Assembly (NCBI RefSeq): GCF_008868005.1
Contig: NZ_WAAO01000001.1
Location: 806,001 to 870,000 of the forward strand
Direction: 5' to 3'
From: Microbacterium algeriense
GTDB taxonomy: Bacteria > Actinomycetota > Actinomycetes > Actinomycetales > Microbacteriaceae
Length of the DNA: 64,000 nucleotides
In this document: piece after piece, positions 34,421 through 42,681 of the stretch
Layout of the letters: each line of letters opens with the position of its first letter
How positions within the stretch are numbered: position 1 is the first letter of the stretch
Translations under genes and position numbers: made by a program
Notes under the pieces: model-generated
What the model saw: the letters and a program-made list of their open reading frames with translations, nothing else
Database searches by the model: none
Told to the model about the DNA's origin: nothing

Positions 34421-35389
34421 TCAGAGAGCCCGGCGGACACGGGCGATCAGGTCGTCGGGGCGGCGGAGGAGGGGAGCGGTGACGTCGATCACCGTCCAGC
34501 CGGCGGCACGGAAGGCGGCGATCCGCTCCACGTCGGCGGCCCAGGAGGCGCCGTGCAGCATGCCGTGGTACTCGACGATCACCCGCCGGCTTGCATAGAC
34601 CAAGTCCGCGCAGCCGAGGAAGCGGCCCTCGTGGTAGATGTCGACGTTGAGCTCGGGTTCCGGCAGGCCGGCCCCCAGGAGCACGCAGCGCACAGCGCTC
34701 TCCCGCGGTGACCAGGAGTCCTCGCGGATCCACTCGACCGCCTGCCGGAGGCGTCCGATCCCGAGCCGGCGCCCTGATCCCGTCGCGGCCCGCAGTTCGT
34801 CGATCGTCGCCAGCGGAGCCCTCCCCGGCGTCGGCCGGCCTCGTCCCTGCCGCCAGACGCGGCAGAAGTAGTCGCCGAGCGCGACGAGATCGACGACCGA
34901 CAGCGCTCCGAGGCTCGCCCAGGTCGTCGCGGGCGTCGCCAGGCGGATGCCGTCGTGCTCGGTGGCGAAGGTCCGGTCCGCTCGTCCGCGGTGGCGTGCG
35001 ACCCCGGTCGTGCGAGGGAGGGGGCCGTCGCCGATCACGGTCACGTGCACCGGCAGGTTCGAAGCCTCCGCGATCCGGTCGTCGGGGCCGAACGCGAGCG
35101 GAAGGGGCCCGCCCCACAGTGCTGCGGCCGACTCGTGGCTGATGTGCTGGGAGTCCGGCATCCGTCGCGCGTAGAGTCGTGCTCTCTCCGTCCGCGCCCG
35201 CCGCTGCCGGAGGTAGGGGTCGTCCGGTTCGGGGTCCGACGGGTCGGGGTCGATGCGCGCACGGAGTCCGGGGAACGGGATCTCGAGGTCCCTCCCGTGC
35301 AGCCGGCCGCGCCCCACGCCCGCCCCGTGCGCCTCGTGCACGTCGAACACGTCGCCGAGCTGGTCTGGAAGGAGGATTCTGCGTCCCAT
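34421..35389 (-). CDS. AbiEi-like DNA-binding plus endonuclease-like C-terminal domain protein
   Basis: The 322-residue protein begins LGDVFDVHEAHGAGVGRGRL (HGRDLEIPFPGLRAR), the winged-helix pattern of AbiEi-type antitoxin N-termini, continues SHESAAALWGGPLP, and ends in a Vsr/DUF559-like region: LNVDIYHEGRFLGCADLVYA, VIVEYHG, FRAAGWTVIDVTAPLLR. The acidic residues in CADLVY and VEYHG fit a PD-(D/E)XK-type core. No toxin gene of AbiEii type is adjacent, so it is an orphan. Such proteins are frequent in Microbacteriaceae; the role is unknown. It is flanked on both sides by palindromic repeats. Confidence 0.65.
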   Translation of the reverse strand: MGRRILLPDQLGDVFDVHEAHGAGVGRGRLHGRDLEIPFPGLRARIDPDPSDPEPDDPYLRQRRARTERARLYARRMPDSQHISHESAAALWGGPLPLAFGPDDRIAEASNLPVHVTVIGDGPLPRTTGVARHRGRADRTFATEHDGIRLATPATTWASLGALSVVDLVALGDYFCRVWRQGRGRPTPGRAPLATIDELRAATGSGRRLGIGRLRQAVEWIREDSWSPRESAVRCVLLGAGLPEPELNVDIYHEGRFLGCADLVYASRRVIVEYHGMLHGASWAADVERIAAFRAAGWTVIDVTAPLLRRPDDLIARVRRAL

Positions 35390-35448
35390 CCCTCCACCCT
35401 CCCCGCCCCTTTTCCTGCTCCGTCTGGTTTATCCCCAGGGTTTGCCCA

Positions 35449-35508
35449 CTCCGGTCGCAGTATTCCAGCGATACCGGCCCTGGATCGATGGAATATCGCG
35501 ACCGGAGC
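35449..35508. repeat. Long palindromic repeat, copy 5 (type B, degenerate)
   Basis: The right arm GATCGATGGAATATCGCGAC is intact; the left arm reads GTCGCAGTATTCCAGCGAT with several mismatches. It lies 59 bp upstream of the AbiEi-like start and 47 bp from the xylB stop. Confidence 0.8.
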
Positions 35509-35555
35509 GCCAAACGAACGGCAGTTGGGGAGGAGTGGTGAGGGGTGGTGGGGGG

Positions 35556-36860
35556 TCAGAGGGTGGCGGCGGCCTGGCGGGCGGCGCCGAGGGCGACGTA
35601 CTCGGCCGCGTCGGGGACCTCGACCGGGATGCCGAGCACCTGCGGAGCGATCGCCCGCACCGCGTCCGACTGCGCACCGCCGCCGATCAGCAGCGCGCGG
35701 CGCAGGGGCACCCCTTCCGCGCGCAGGGCGTCGAGGCCGGCGCCGAGGCCGGACAGCATCCCCTCGACGGCCGCGCGCGCGAGGTTCTCGCGGGTGGTCG
35801 AGGCGAGCGTCATCCCGGAGAGCGTTGCCGTGGCATCCGGGAGGTTCGGGGTGCGCTCTCCCTCGAAGTACGGCACGAGCGCGAGGCCGTCCGCCCCGGC
35901 CGGCGCGTCCAGGGCGAGGCGGCTGAGCTCGTCATGGTCGACGCCGAGAAGCGCGGCCGTGACGTCGAGCACGCGCGCGGCGTTGAGGGTGCACACGAGC
36001 GGGAGGAAGTGCCCGTCGGCCGAGGCGAACCCCGCGATGATCCCGGAGGCATCCGCCGACGGCGTCTCCGACACCGCGAAGACCGTCCCGCTCGTGCCGA
36101 TCGACACCACGACGTCTCCGGGTCCTGCCCCGAGCCCGAGGGCGGCCGCCGCGTTGTCGCCCGCGCCGGCCGCGACGCGCCGGCCGTCGGCATCCGTCAC
36201 CCATTCGTCGGGGCCGAGCACCCCGGGCAGGATCGCGTCGTGGCCGAGCGCGGCGCGGAGCAGCTCGCGGTCGTAGTCGCCGGTCGCGGGGCTCCAGTAT
36301 CCGGTTCCCGATGCGTCGGATCGGTCGGTGACGAGCTCATCCAGCACCGGGCCGCGGGTCGCGCCTTCGGCGCCGTCCGGACCGAAGCCGCGCAGCCGCC
36401 AGGTGAGCCAGTCGTGCGGCAGGGCGATCGCGGCCACGCGCGCCGCGTTGTCGGGTTCGGCGTCGCGCAGCCACCGCACCTTCGAGATCGTGAAGGACGC
36501 CACGGGCACGACGCCGGTGCGGTCGGCCAGCTCCTGCGCCCCGAACGCGTCGACCAGCGCGGACGCGGCGCCCGCCGAGCGGGTGTCGTTCCACAGCAGG
36601 GCGTCGCGGATCACCGCCCCGGAGGAGTCCAGGGCCACCATGCCGTGCTGCTGCCCTCCGATCGACCACGCGGCGATGTCGTCGAGCCCGCCGGCCTCGT
36701 CGATGGCCGCCCGCAGTGCGATCCACCACGCTTCCGGGTCGACCGCCGTGCCGTCGGGGTGCGCAGCGCGTCCCGTCCGCACGACGGCTCCCGTCTCGGA
36801 GTCGAGGACGACGACCTTGCAGGACTGCGTCGAGGAGTCGACGCCGAGAACGAGAGCCAT
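35556..36860 (-). CDS. xylB: Xylulokinase
   Basis: The 434-residue FGGY kinase begins [18 protein letters not shown] and has [49 protein letters not shown], the phosphate-2 loop [15 protein letters not shown] and adenosine motif [20 protein letters not shown]. It phosphorylates D-xylulose to xylulose-5-phosphate, the same product as the araD reaction. It is a little shorter than E. coli XylB (484). Its start is 7 bp after the xylA stop, in one operon. Confidence 0.92.
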   Translation of the reverse strand: MALVLGVDSSTQSCKVVVLDSETGAVVRTGRAAHPDGTAVDPEAWWIALRAAIDEAGGLDDIAAWSIGGQQHGMVALDSSGAVIRDALLWNDTRSAGAASALVDAFGAQELADRTGVVPVASFTISKVRWLRDAEPDNAARVAAIALPHDWLTWRLRGFGPDGAEGATRGPVLDELVTDRSDASGTGYWSPATGDYDRELLRAALGHDAILPGVLGPDEWVTDADGRRVAAGAGDNAAAALGLGAGPGDVVVSIGTSGTVFAVSETPSADASGIIAGFASADGHFLPLVCTLNAARVLDVTAALLGVDHDELSRLALDAPAGADGLALVPYFEGERTPNLPDATATLSGMTLASTTRENLARAAVEGMLSGLGAGLDALRAEGVPLRRALLIGGGAQSDAVRAIAPQVLGIPVEVPDAAEYVALGAARQAAATL

Positions 36861-36867
36861 CGACGGA

Positions 36868-38076
36868 TCAGCGCGCGCCGAGCAGGTGCTCGGTGGCGAG
36901 CTGCTGCAGCCGGACGAATCCGAACCCCTTGCCGCCGAGGTACGCGTCGGCGTCGAAGTCCTCGTAGGCGCTGCGGTCGGCGAGGAAGGCCTCGTAGCCC
37001 TCGCCCTCGTCCAGCGTCGGCGTCGAGAGCTCGGCGACCTTCGCGGCGGCCAGCGCCTCCTGCACCTCGGGGTCGGCGCGGAAGGCCGCGGCGCGCTCCT
37101 TCAGCAGCAGGTAGGTGCGCATGTTCGCGGCGGCCGATTCCCACACGCCCGTCTCGTCCTCGGTGCGCGAGGGCTTGTAGTCGAAGTGGCGGGGGCCGTC
37201 GTAGGCCGGAATCGGCTGGGTCCCCGAGCCTGTCGAGGGGCCGCCGTTCTCGAGCAGGTCCACGAGCGAGAAGGCGTTGTGCAGGTCGCCGTGGCCGAAG
37301 ACCAGATCCTGGTCGTACTTGATGCCGCGCTGACCGTTGAGGTCGATGTGGAAGAGCTTGCCGTGGTACAGCGCCTGCGCGATGCCGGCGGTGAAGTTGA
37401 GCCCGGCCATCTGCTCGTGTCCGACCTCGGGGTTCACGCCGACGAGCTCCGGCCGCTCGAGCGAGTCGATGAAGGCGATCGCGTGGCCGAGGGTGGGCAG
37501 CAGGATGTCGCCGCGGGGTTCGTTCGGCTTCGGCTCGATCGCGAACCGGATGTCGTAGCCCTTGTCGGTCACGTAGTCGCCGAGCAGGTTCACGGCTTCG
37601 CGGTACCGCTCGAGTGCGGCGCGCACGTCCTTGGCCGAGTCGTACTCCGCGCCCTCGCGGCCGCCCCACATGACGAAGGTCTTGGCGCCGAGCTCGGCGC
37701 CGAGGTCGAGCTGCCGGAACACCTTGCGCAGGGCGTAGCGCCGCACCTGGCGGTCGTTCGAGGTGAAGCCGCCGTCCTTGAAGACCGGAGCGCTGAACAG
37801 GTTGGTGGTGACCATCGGCACGACGAGGCCCGTGTCGGCGAGGGCGCCCTTGAGCCGGTCGATCTGGGTCTGGCGCTCGGCATCCGTCGATCCGAAAGCG
37901 AACAGGTCGTCGTCATGGAAGGTGAGGCCGTAGGCGCCGAGCTCTGCCAGCTTCTCCACCGCGTGCACGACGTCGAGGGCCGGACGGGTCGGACCGCCGA
38001 ACGGGTCGGTGCCGTTGTATCCGATCGTCCAGAGGCCGAACGAGAACTTGTCTTCGCGGGTCGGGGTGAGGCTCAT
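36868..38076 (-). CDS. xylA: Xylose isomerase with REP-derived loop insertion
   Basis: The 402-residue class I enzyme has all active-site blocks: [13 protein letters not shown] (His, Asp), [35 protein letters not shown] (metal Glu), [16 protein letters not shown] (Glu, His), [18 protein letters not shown] (Asp pair) and [11 protein letters not shown]. It converts D-xylose to D-xylulose. At about residues 278-291 the loop reads [20 protein letters not shown], longer than the loop I recall for Arthrobacter XylA, and is coded by a REP-like element. ATG 38076 follows GAAGGAGCATC. An operator palindrome lies 40 bp upstream. Confidence 0.94.
   Translation of the reverse strand: MSLTPTREDKFSFGLWTIGYNGTDPFGGPTRPALDVVHAVEKLAELGAYGLTFHDDDLFAFGSTDAERQTQIDRLKGALADTGLVVPMVTTNLFSAPVFKDGGFTSNDRQVRRYALRKVFRQLDLGAELGAKTFVMWGGREGAEYDSAKDVRAALERYREAVNLLGDYVTDKGYDIRFAIEPKPNEPRGDILLPTLGHAIAFIDSLERPELVGVNPEVGHEQMAGLNFTAGIAQALYHGKLFHIDLNGQRGIKYDQDLVFGHGDLHNAFSLVDLLENGGPSTGSGTQPIPAYDGPRHFDYKPSRTEDETGVWESAAANMRTYLLLKERAAAFRADPEVQEALAAAKVAELSTPTLDEGEGYEAFLADRSAYEDFDADAYLGGKGFGFVRLQQLATEHLLGAR
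37219..37242. repeat. REP-like element inside the xylA coding sequence
   Basis: CCCCGAGCCTGTCGAGGGG, with flanking GGT and CC, matches the well-known GC-rich REP family (GGTCCCTGAGCCTGTCGAAG-type). On the coding strand it reads GGCCCCTCGACAGGCTCGGG and encodes PSTGSG in frame, so xylA remains open. Confidence 0.75.
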
Positions 38077-38115
38077 GATGCTCCTTCGCATGGTGGCGCG
38101 CGGCGGCGTGCGCAC

Positions 38116-38138
38116 ATATGTTGTGAGACACAACATAT
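38116..38138. promoter_or_regulatory. XylR operator between xylA and the ROK regulator
   Basis: ATATGTTGTG, a 3-bp spacer AGA, and the exact inverse CACAACATAT form a 23-bp dyad. It is 40 bp from the xylA start and 63 bp from the regulator start, positioned to control both divergent genes. Confidence 0.7.
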
Positions 38139-38201
38139 AACGCGGAGGCGGCGATGTCCAGGCTCCTAGACTGAGACGCCGAAGCGGAATGCGAGGACGA
38201 T

Positions 38202-39356
38202 GTGACGGAATCCGTCGAGGCCGCGGCCCCCCGGGATGTCGGCGGCGGTGTGCGCGCGGGGAACCTCGCCCGCGTGCTGCGGCTCATCCACCGCGGAGGA
38301 GCGCAGTCACGGGCTCAGCTGACCGCCGCGACGGGCCTGAACCGCTCGACCATCGCCGACCTGGTGGCCGAGCTCGTCGCCGAGGGCTGGGTGGTCGAGC
38401 GCGATCCCGACCCGATCGGTCGGGTGGGACGCCCCTCGCCCGTGGTCGCCGCCTCTGCCCGGACGGTCGTGATCGCGGTGAACCCCGAGGTCGACGCCGT
38501 GGAGGTCGCCGCCATCGACCTGGGCCGACAGATCGTGGTGCGCGAGCGCATCGAGTCGGAGTCCGTGATCGGGGCCGCCGAGGTCGCCGATGTGGTGGGT
38601 GATGCGATCGAACGGTGGCGGCAGGGTGCGCTGTCGGACGCGCGACTCGTCGCGGTGGGCGTCGCCGTACCAGGACTCGTGCGGGCGGCCGACGGGCTCG
38701 TCCGCAACGCGCCGCACCTCGGATGGATCGATGCCCCGCTGAGCGCGCTGATCGCCGATCGGACCGGTCTGCCCGTGGCGGTCGGCAACGACGCGAGCCT
38801 GGGCGCCGTCGCGGAGCACCTGTTCGGGGCCGCTCAGGGCGTGGACGACGTCGTGTACCTGAACGGCGGGCCGTCCGGCATCGGCGGCGGCATCATCGTC
38901 CACGGGTCTCCCGTCGGCGGAGTGGGCGGATACGCCGGGGAGTTCGGTCAGAACCGGGTCGACGCGTCATCTGCGGTCGTCCTGGAGGATGTGGTCAGTC
39001 GGGCGAGGCTCCTGTCCGCGCTCGGGCTCCCCGCGGCGGACGATGCGACCCTCGGTGAAGCGCTCGCCGCCGCCGTCGAGGAAGACGCCGTGCATGCCGA
39101 GCTCCAGGGTCAGCGCGGCTTCCTCGCGCAGGCGATCGCCGATGCCGTGAACATCCTGAACCCCTCGGTCGTGGTGCTGGGCGGCTTCCTCGCGCAGCTC
39201 GAGGAGCTCGACCCCGAGGGCTTCGCGGCCGACGTCGCGGCCCGAGCGATGCCCGAGAACGTCGAGGGCCTGCGCATCCTCCCCGCTTCCCTGGCCGCCG
39301 ACCGTCTCCTGCTGGGCGCCGCCGAGCTGTCCTGGACCGCTGCTGGCGTCATCTGA
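38202..39356 (+). CDS. xylR: ROK-family transcriptional regulator, XylR-like
   Basis: The 384-residue protein has an N-terminal MarR-like helix-turn-helix ([37 protein letters not shown]) and a ROK sugar-kinase-like domain: [36 protein letters not shown] and [20 protein letters not shown]. The usual ROK zinc motif CxCGxxGC is missing: after [14 protein letters not shown] there is no Cys, and the protein contains none. It likely represses xylAB through the dyad at 38116. GTG 38202 follows GCGAGGACGAT. It converges with a LacI gene across palindrome copy 6. Confidence 0.85.
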   Translation: MTESVEAAAPRDVGGGVRAGNLARVLRLIHRGGAQSRAQLTAATGLNRSTIADLVAELVAEGWVVERDPDPIGRVGRPSPVVAASARTVVIAVNPEVDAVEVAAIDLGRQIVVRERIESESVIGAAEVADVVGDAIERWRQGALSDARLVAVGVAVPGLVRAADGLVRNAPHLGWIDAPLSALIADRTGLPVAVGNDASLGAVAEHLFGAAQGVDDVVYLNGGPSGIGGGIIVHGSPVGGVGGYAGEFGQNRVDASSAVVLEDVVSRARLLSALGLPAADDATLGEALAAAVEEDAVHAELQGQRGFLAQAIADAVNILNPSVVVLGGFLAQLEELDPEGFAADVAARAMPENVEGLRILPASLAADRLLLGAAELSWTAAGVI

Positions 39357-39360
39357 CCCC

Positions 39361-39421
39361 GCTCCGGTCGCGATATAACAGCCAAAACCGGCTCAGGAGG
39401 CTGTTATATCGCGACCGGAGC
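39361..39421. repeat. Long palindromic repeat, copy 6 (type A, perfect), overlapping a gene end
   Basis: Perfect 23-bp arms, core GTCGCGATATAACAGCC, around a 15-bp loop. It follows the xylR stop by 4 bp. On the other strand its right arm codes the last residues PAPVAI and the TAA stop of the LacI gene that ends at 39404. Confidence 0.95.
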
Positions 39422-40426
39422 GGGGGGACCGGACGACTGACGGATGATCAGCTCGTGCGAGGTGGCGATGGTGCGGGGCTCATCGCTCGCGGGGCGGAGG
39501 ATGAGCGAGACCGCGTGCTGGCCCATGTCGAACATCGGGATGCGGGCGGTGGTCAGGGCCGGGGCGACGTCTGCGGCCACCGCGATGTCGTCGAACCCCA
39601 CCACCGACATCTCCTCTGGCACGCGGATGCCGTGCTGTCGCAGCTCGCTGAGGATGCCGATGGCCATGGCGTCGTTGAGCCCCACGATCGCCGTGAGACC
39701 CCGACCGAGAAGCTCGCGGGCTCCGGCGATGCCGCCCTCCCGGGTGAAGGCCTGCGACACGACGGTCAGCTCCACGCCCGGCTCGTCCGTCCCCTCCCTG
39801 AGCCCGGCGATGCGGTCGGCCACGGTGTTGAGCTCGAGCGGTCCGGCGACGACCCCGATCCGACGGTGGCCGAGCTCGGCGAGATGCCGCCCGACCGATA
39901 CGCCGGCGCGGTGGTTGTCGGGCAGCACGGCGTCGACCGGGAGGTAGTGGCGTCCGATCACGGCGACGCGACCTCCGGCGAGGGTGAAGTCCACGAGGGC
40001 GTCGGACATCCGCTGCTCGCGCTGGCTGTCGGCATAGCCCGACCCGGCGATGATGATCGACCCGATCCGCTGCCGCATCAGCGACTTCACCTGGGCGAGC
40101 TCGCTGTCGGGTGTGCGCTCGGCCTGCGCGATCTGGACCGATCGGTTCTCGAGCGTCGCGCTGCGGATCACGCCGCTGGCGATGTCGGAGAAGTAGGGGT
40201 CGCCGATCTCGTGCACGACGAGTCCGATCGTCGGGACCAGGCCGCCCGCGAGGCCTCTGGCGTGCATGTTGGGCTCGTAGCCGAGCTGCTGGGCGATGCC
40301 TCGCACATGCGCGGCGACCTCGGGGGAGATCCCGGATCCGCCGGACATCGCTCGCGACGCACTCGCCAGGGAGACGCCGGCGGCCTCGGCCACATCGATG
40401 AGTCGTGGCGCGCCCTCACGCTTCAC
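39404..40426 (-). CDS. LacI-family regulator of the HAAT transporter locus, C-terminus formed by a repeat
   Basis: The 340-residue protein has head PRLIDVAEAAGVSLASASRA (MSGGSGISPEVAAHV), a binding domain with GLVVHEIGDPYFSDIASG, IGVVAGPLELNTVADR, AIVGLNDAMAIGILSELRQH and MSVVGFDDIAVAADVAPALT. It is divergent from the branched-chain-type ABC operon with two AAGCGCTT operators between. Its final residues PAPVAI and stop codon lie within palindrome copy 6, so the original C-terminus was probably replaced. Homologues commonly end soon after the HELIIRQS-like segment, so function is unlikely to be lost. Confidence 0.88.
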   Translation of the reverse strand: MKREGAPRLIDVAEAAGVSLASASRAMSGGSGISPEVAAHVRGIAQQLGYEPNMHARGLAGGLVPTIGLVVHEIGDPYFSDIASGVIRSATLENRSVQIAQAERTPDSELAQVKSLMRQRIGSIIIAGSGYADSQREQRMSDALVDFTLAGGRVAVIGRHYLPVDAVLPDNHRAGVSVGRHLAELGHRRIGVVAGPLELNTVADRIAGLREGTDEPGVELTVVSQAFTREGGIAGARELLGRGLTAIVGLNDAMAIGILSELRQHGIRVPEEMSVVGFDDIAVAADVAPALTTARIPMFDMGQHAVSLILRPASDEPRTIATSHELIIRQSSGPPAPVAI

Positions 40427-40472
40427 GAAGCCTCCCCCTGAGGAGCAAGATCGACGCTGATTGCGCTGTAGG

Positions 40473-40502
40473 TTGCTCTTCGTTCTTCCGTCCCACTATA
40501 GT
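40473..40502 (+). promoter_or_regulatory. Predicted promoter of the HAAT operon
   Basis: TTGCTC (40473-40478) and TATAGT (40497-40502) are spaced 18 bp; the -10 is one base from consensus. Two operator palindromes follow immediately downstream, as expected for a repressed promoter. Confidence 0.55.
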
Positions 40503-40505
40503 GGC

Positions 40506-40530
40506 GGAAGCGCTTACGAAAGCGCTTTCG
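40506..40530. promoter_or_regulatory. Tandem LacI-type operators (AAGCGCTT)
   Basis: GGAAGCGCTTACG (40506-40518) is followed by the perfect 14-bp palindrome CGAAAGCGCTTTCG (40517-40530). Both contain AAGCGCTT with central CG. The LacI start is 80 bp to the left and the binding-protein start 24 bp to the right. The same sequence recurs at 45357. Confidence 0.7.
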
Positions 40531-40553
40531 CTACGATGACGTAGGAGACTCGG

Positions 40554-41789
40554 ATGACTGCACCCAGACACGGTCGACGGATCGCTGCGGCGATCGGAAC
40601 GCTTTCGATCGCCGCGCTCACGGTTTCGGCCTGTTCCGGAACCGGAGACCAGGGCGAGGGGGGTGGCTCCGACGATCCGATCGTCATCGGCATCTCCCTC
40701 CCCCTCACCGGCGACTTCTCGGAGCCGGGCAAGGGCGTCGAACGCGGCTACGAGGCCTGGCGCGACATCGTGAACGAGAACGGCGGTCTCCTCGGCCGGC
40801 AGGTCGAGCTGAAGATCCTCGACGACCAGTCCAACGCCGACCGCGTCGTCTCCGACTACGAGTCGCTGATCGCGCAGGACGGCGTCGACCTCGTGTTCGG
40901 CCCGTTCTCCACCCGGCTGGTCGTCCCCTCCGCCCGCGTCGCGCAGGAATACGGCATGCTCTTCGTCGAGCCGGCCGGAGCCGCGGAGGAGGTCTTCGAG
41001 CAGGGCTTCGACAACCTCTTCTACGCCGCGCCCGCGATCGCCAACGACCACTACAACAACCTCGCGGACTACCTGCTGGCCCTCCCGGAGGACCAGCGCC
41101 CGGAGACCGCGGCCGTCGCCGCCATGGACGACCCCTTCGCACAGGGCACGGCCTACGGCCTCCGGGACAAGCTGGAAGAGGCCGGGGTCGAGATCCTCGT
41201 GAACGAGGTCTACCCGCCCAACACCACCGACTTCTCCACGATCGCCGCGAAGATCGCCCAGTCCGACGCCGACATCGTTATCGGCGGCACCCAGTACCAG
41301 GACGCGGTGAACCTGATCATCGCGCTGCAGCAGCTGAACTACCAGCCCGAGCTCGCCGCGTTCTCCACCGCTCCGACCAACCCGGAGTTCGCCGCGGCCA
41401 TCGGCGGGGCGACCGAGGGCATCCTCGCTCCGACGGGCTACTCGCCGAAGTCGCAGTTCCCCAGCAACGTCGAGTTCGTCGAGAAGTACACCGAGATGCA
41501 CGGCAACCCGCCGTCGGAGGACGAGGCGAACGCGTACACGACCGGTCAGGTCGTCGCGGCGGCGGTCGAGGCCGTCGGCTGCGCCGAGCAGGGCGAATGC
41601 CAGCAGGAGCTCATCGACTGGCTGCGCGACAACGAGGTCGAGACCGTGGTCGGACCCCTCAGCTGGGACGAGACGGGCAAGCCCACCGGCGCCCACCTCA
41701 TCCAGCAGTGGATCGACGGCGAGATCCTGATCGTCCTCCCCGAGGACGTCAAGGAAGCCGACTTCCTCTTCCCGAAGCCGACGTGGTGA
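40554..41789 (+). CDS. Branched-chain-amino-acid-type ABC substrate-binding lipoprotein
   Basis: The 411-residue protein has signal MTAPRHGRRIAAAIGTLSIA, lipobox VSAC and Gly-rich linker, then a LivJ/Peripla_BP_6 domain: IVIGISLPLTGDFSEPGKGV, NENGGLLGRQVELKILDDQS, VDLVFGPFSTRLVVPSARVA, YGMLFVEPAGAAEEVF and NVEFVEKYTEMHGNPPSEDE. Members bind amino acids but also amides, urea and aromatic or polyol compounds. LacI-type control and the co-regulated secreted propeller protein argue for a carbohydrate-related ligand here; that is inference. Four transporter genes follow with tight spacing. Confidence 0.88.
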   Translation: MTAPRHGRRIAAAIGTLSIAALTVSACSGTGDQGEGGGSDDPIVIGISLPLTGDFSEPGKGVERGYEAWRDIVNENGGLLGRQVELKILDDQSNADRVVSDYESLIAQDGVDLVFGPFSTRLVVPSARVAQEYGMLFVEPAGAAEEVFEQGFDNLFYAAPAIANDHYNNLADYLLALPEDQRPETAAVAAMDDPFAQGTAYGLRDKLEEAGVEILVNEVYPPNTTDFSTIAAKIAQSDADIVIGGTQYQDAVNLIIALQQLNYQPELAAFSTAPTNPEFAAAIGGATEGILAPTGYSPKSQFPSNVEFVEKYTEMHGNPPSEDEANAYTTGQVVAAAVEAVGCAEQGECQQELIDWLRDNEVETVVGPLSWDETGKPTGAHLIQQWIDGEILIVLPEDVKEADFLFPKPTW

Positions 41790-41796
41790 TCTGCAC

Positions 41797-42681
41797 GTGA
41801 GTGGAGCACTGCTGCTGCAAAGCCTGATCCTCGGCGTCCTGCTGGGAGGGCTCTACGCCCTCCTGGCGGCCGGGCTCACGCTCTACTTCGGGATCATGCG
41901 CGTCGTCATGATCGCGCACTCGGCCTTCCTGATCCTGGCCGCCTACCTCGCGTGGTGGTTCAACAGGGAGACGGGCATCGATCCCCTCGTGTCGCTCATC
42001 GTCACGGTCCCGCTGTTCTTCCTGACCGGCGTCGTGATGCAGCGGCTGCTGGTGTCGAGGCTGAAGCCCCTGACGCTGACCATGATGTCGGTGCTGCTCA
42101 CCTTCGCGGTGGCGCTCATCATCGAGGGGGCGCTCGGGTTCTTCTTCACCGGCACGCAGCGCCGCATCCCGCTGCCGTACGCGAGTGCGAGCCTCGACTT
42201 CTTCGGCGCGCAGGTGCCGGTGGTCAAGCTCATCGCCTTCGGTCTCGCGGCCGTGGCCCTCGCGCTGCTGTTCTCGCTGCTGAAGTACACGAAGTTCGGT
42301 CAGGCGCTGCGGGCGACGATCCAGCACCCGGAGGCCGCGCGCCTGGTCGGCATCAACACCGACCGCGTCGCCGGCTACGGCTTCGGACTGGGGCTCGCGA
42401 CCGCCGCCATCGGCGGCACCGCGCTCTCGCTCGACGCGACGATCTACCCGTCGCTGCACTGGCACTGGATCGGCCCGCTCATGGCGATCATCGTGGTCGG
42501 CGGTCTCGGCAGCATCCCCGGAGCGGCCATCGCCGCGCTCGTCCTGGGGATCGCGCAGAGCCTGCTCCAGCTCCCGCTGGGGCCGACGTGGGCGCAGACG
42601 GTCTTCTACGTCGCCCTGTTCGCCACGCTCATGTTCCGTCCGCAAGGATTCTTCGGAGGTCGTCTTGCCCAGCGTTTCTAG
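41797..42681 (+). CDS. LivH-type ABC permease
   Basis: The 294-residue membrane protein starts VSGALLLQSLILGVLLGGLY (GTG start), with LYFGIMRVVMIAHSAFLILA and LRATIQHPEAARLVGINTDR, typical LivH blocks, and WIGPLMAIIVVGGLGSIPGA near the C-terminus. It forms half of the HAAT channel. It lies 7 bp after the binding-protein stop and overlaps the next gene by 17 bp. Confidence 0.9.
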   Translation: MSGALLLQSLILGVLLGGLYALLAAGLTLYFGIMRVVMIAHSAFLILAAYLAWWFNRETGIDPLVSLIVTVPLFFLTGVVMQRLLVSRLKPLTLTMMSVLLTFAVALIIEGALGFFFTGTQRRIPLPYASASLDFFGAQVPVVKLIAFGLAAVALALLFSLLKYTKFGQALRATIQHPEAARLVGINTDRVAGYGFGLGLATAAIGGTALSLDATIYPSLHWHWIGPLMAIIVVGGLGSIPGAAIAALVLGIAQSLLQLPLGPTWAQTVFYVALFATLMFRPQGFFGGRLAQRF

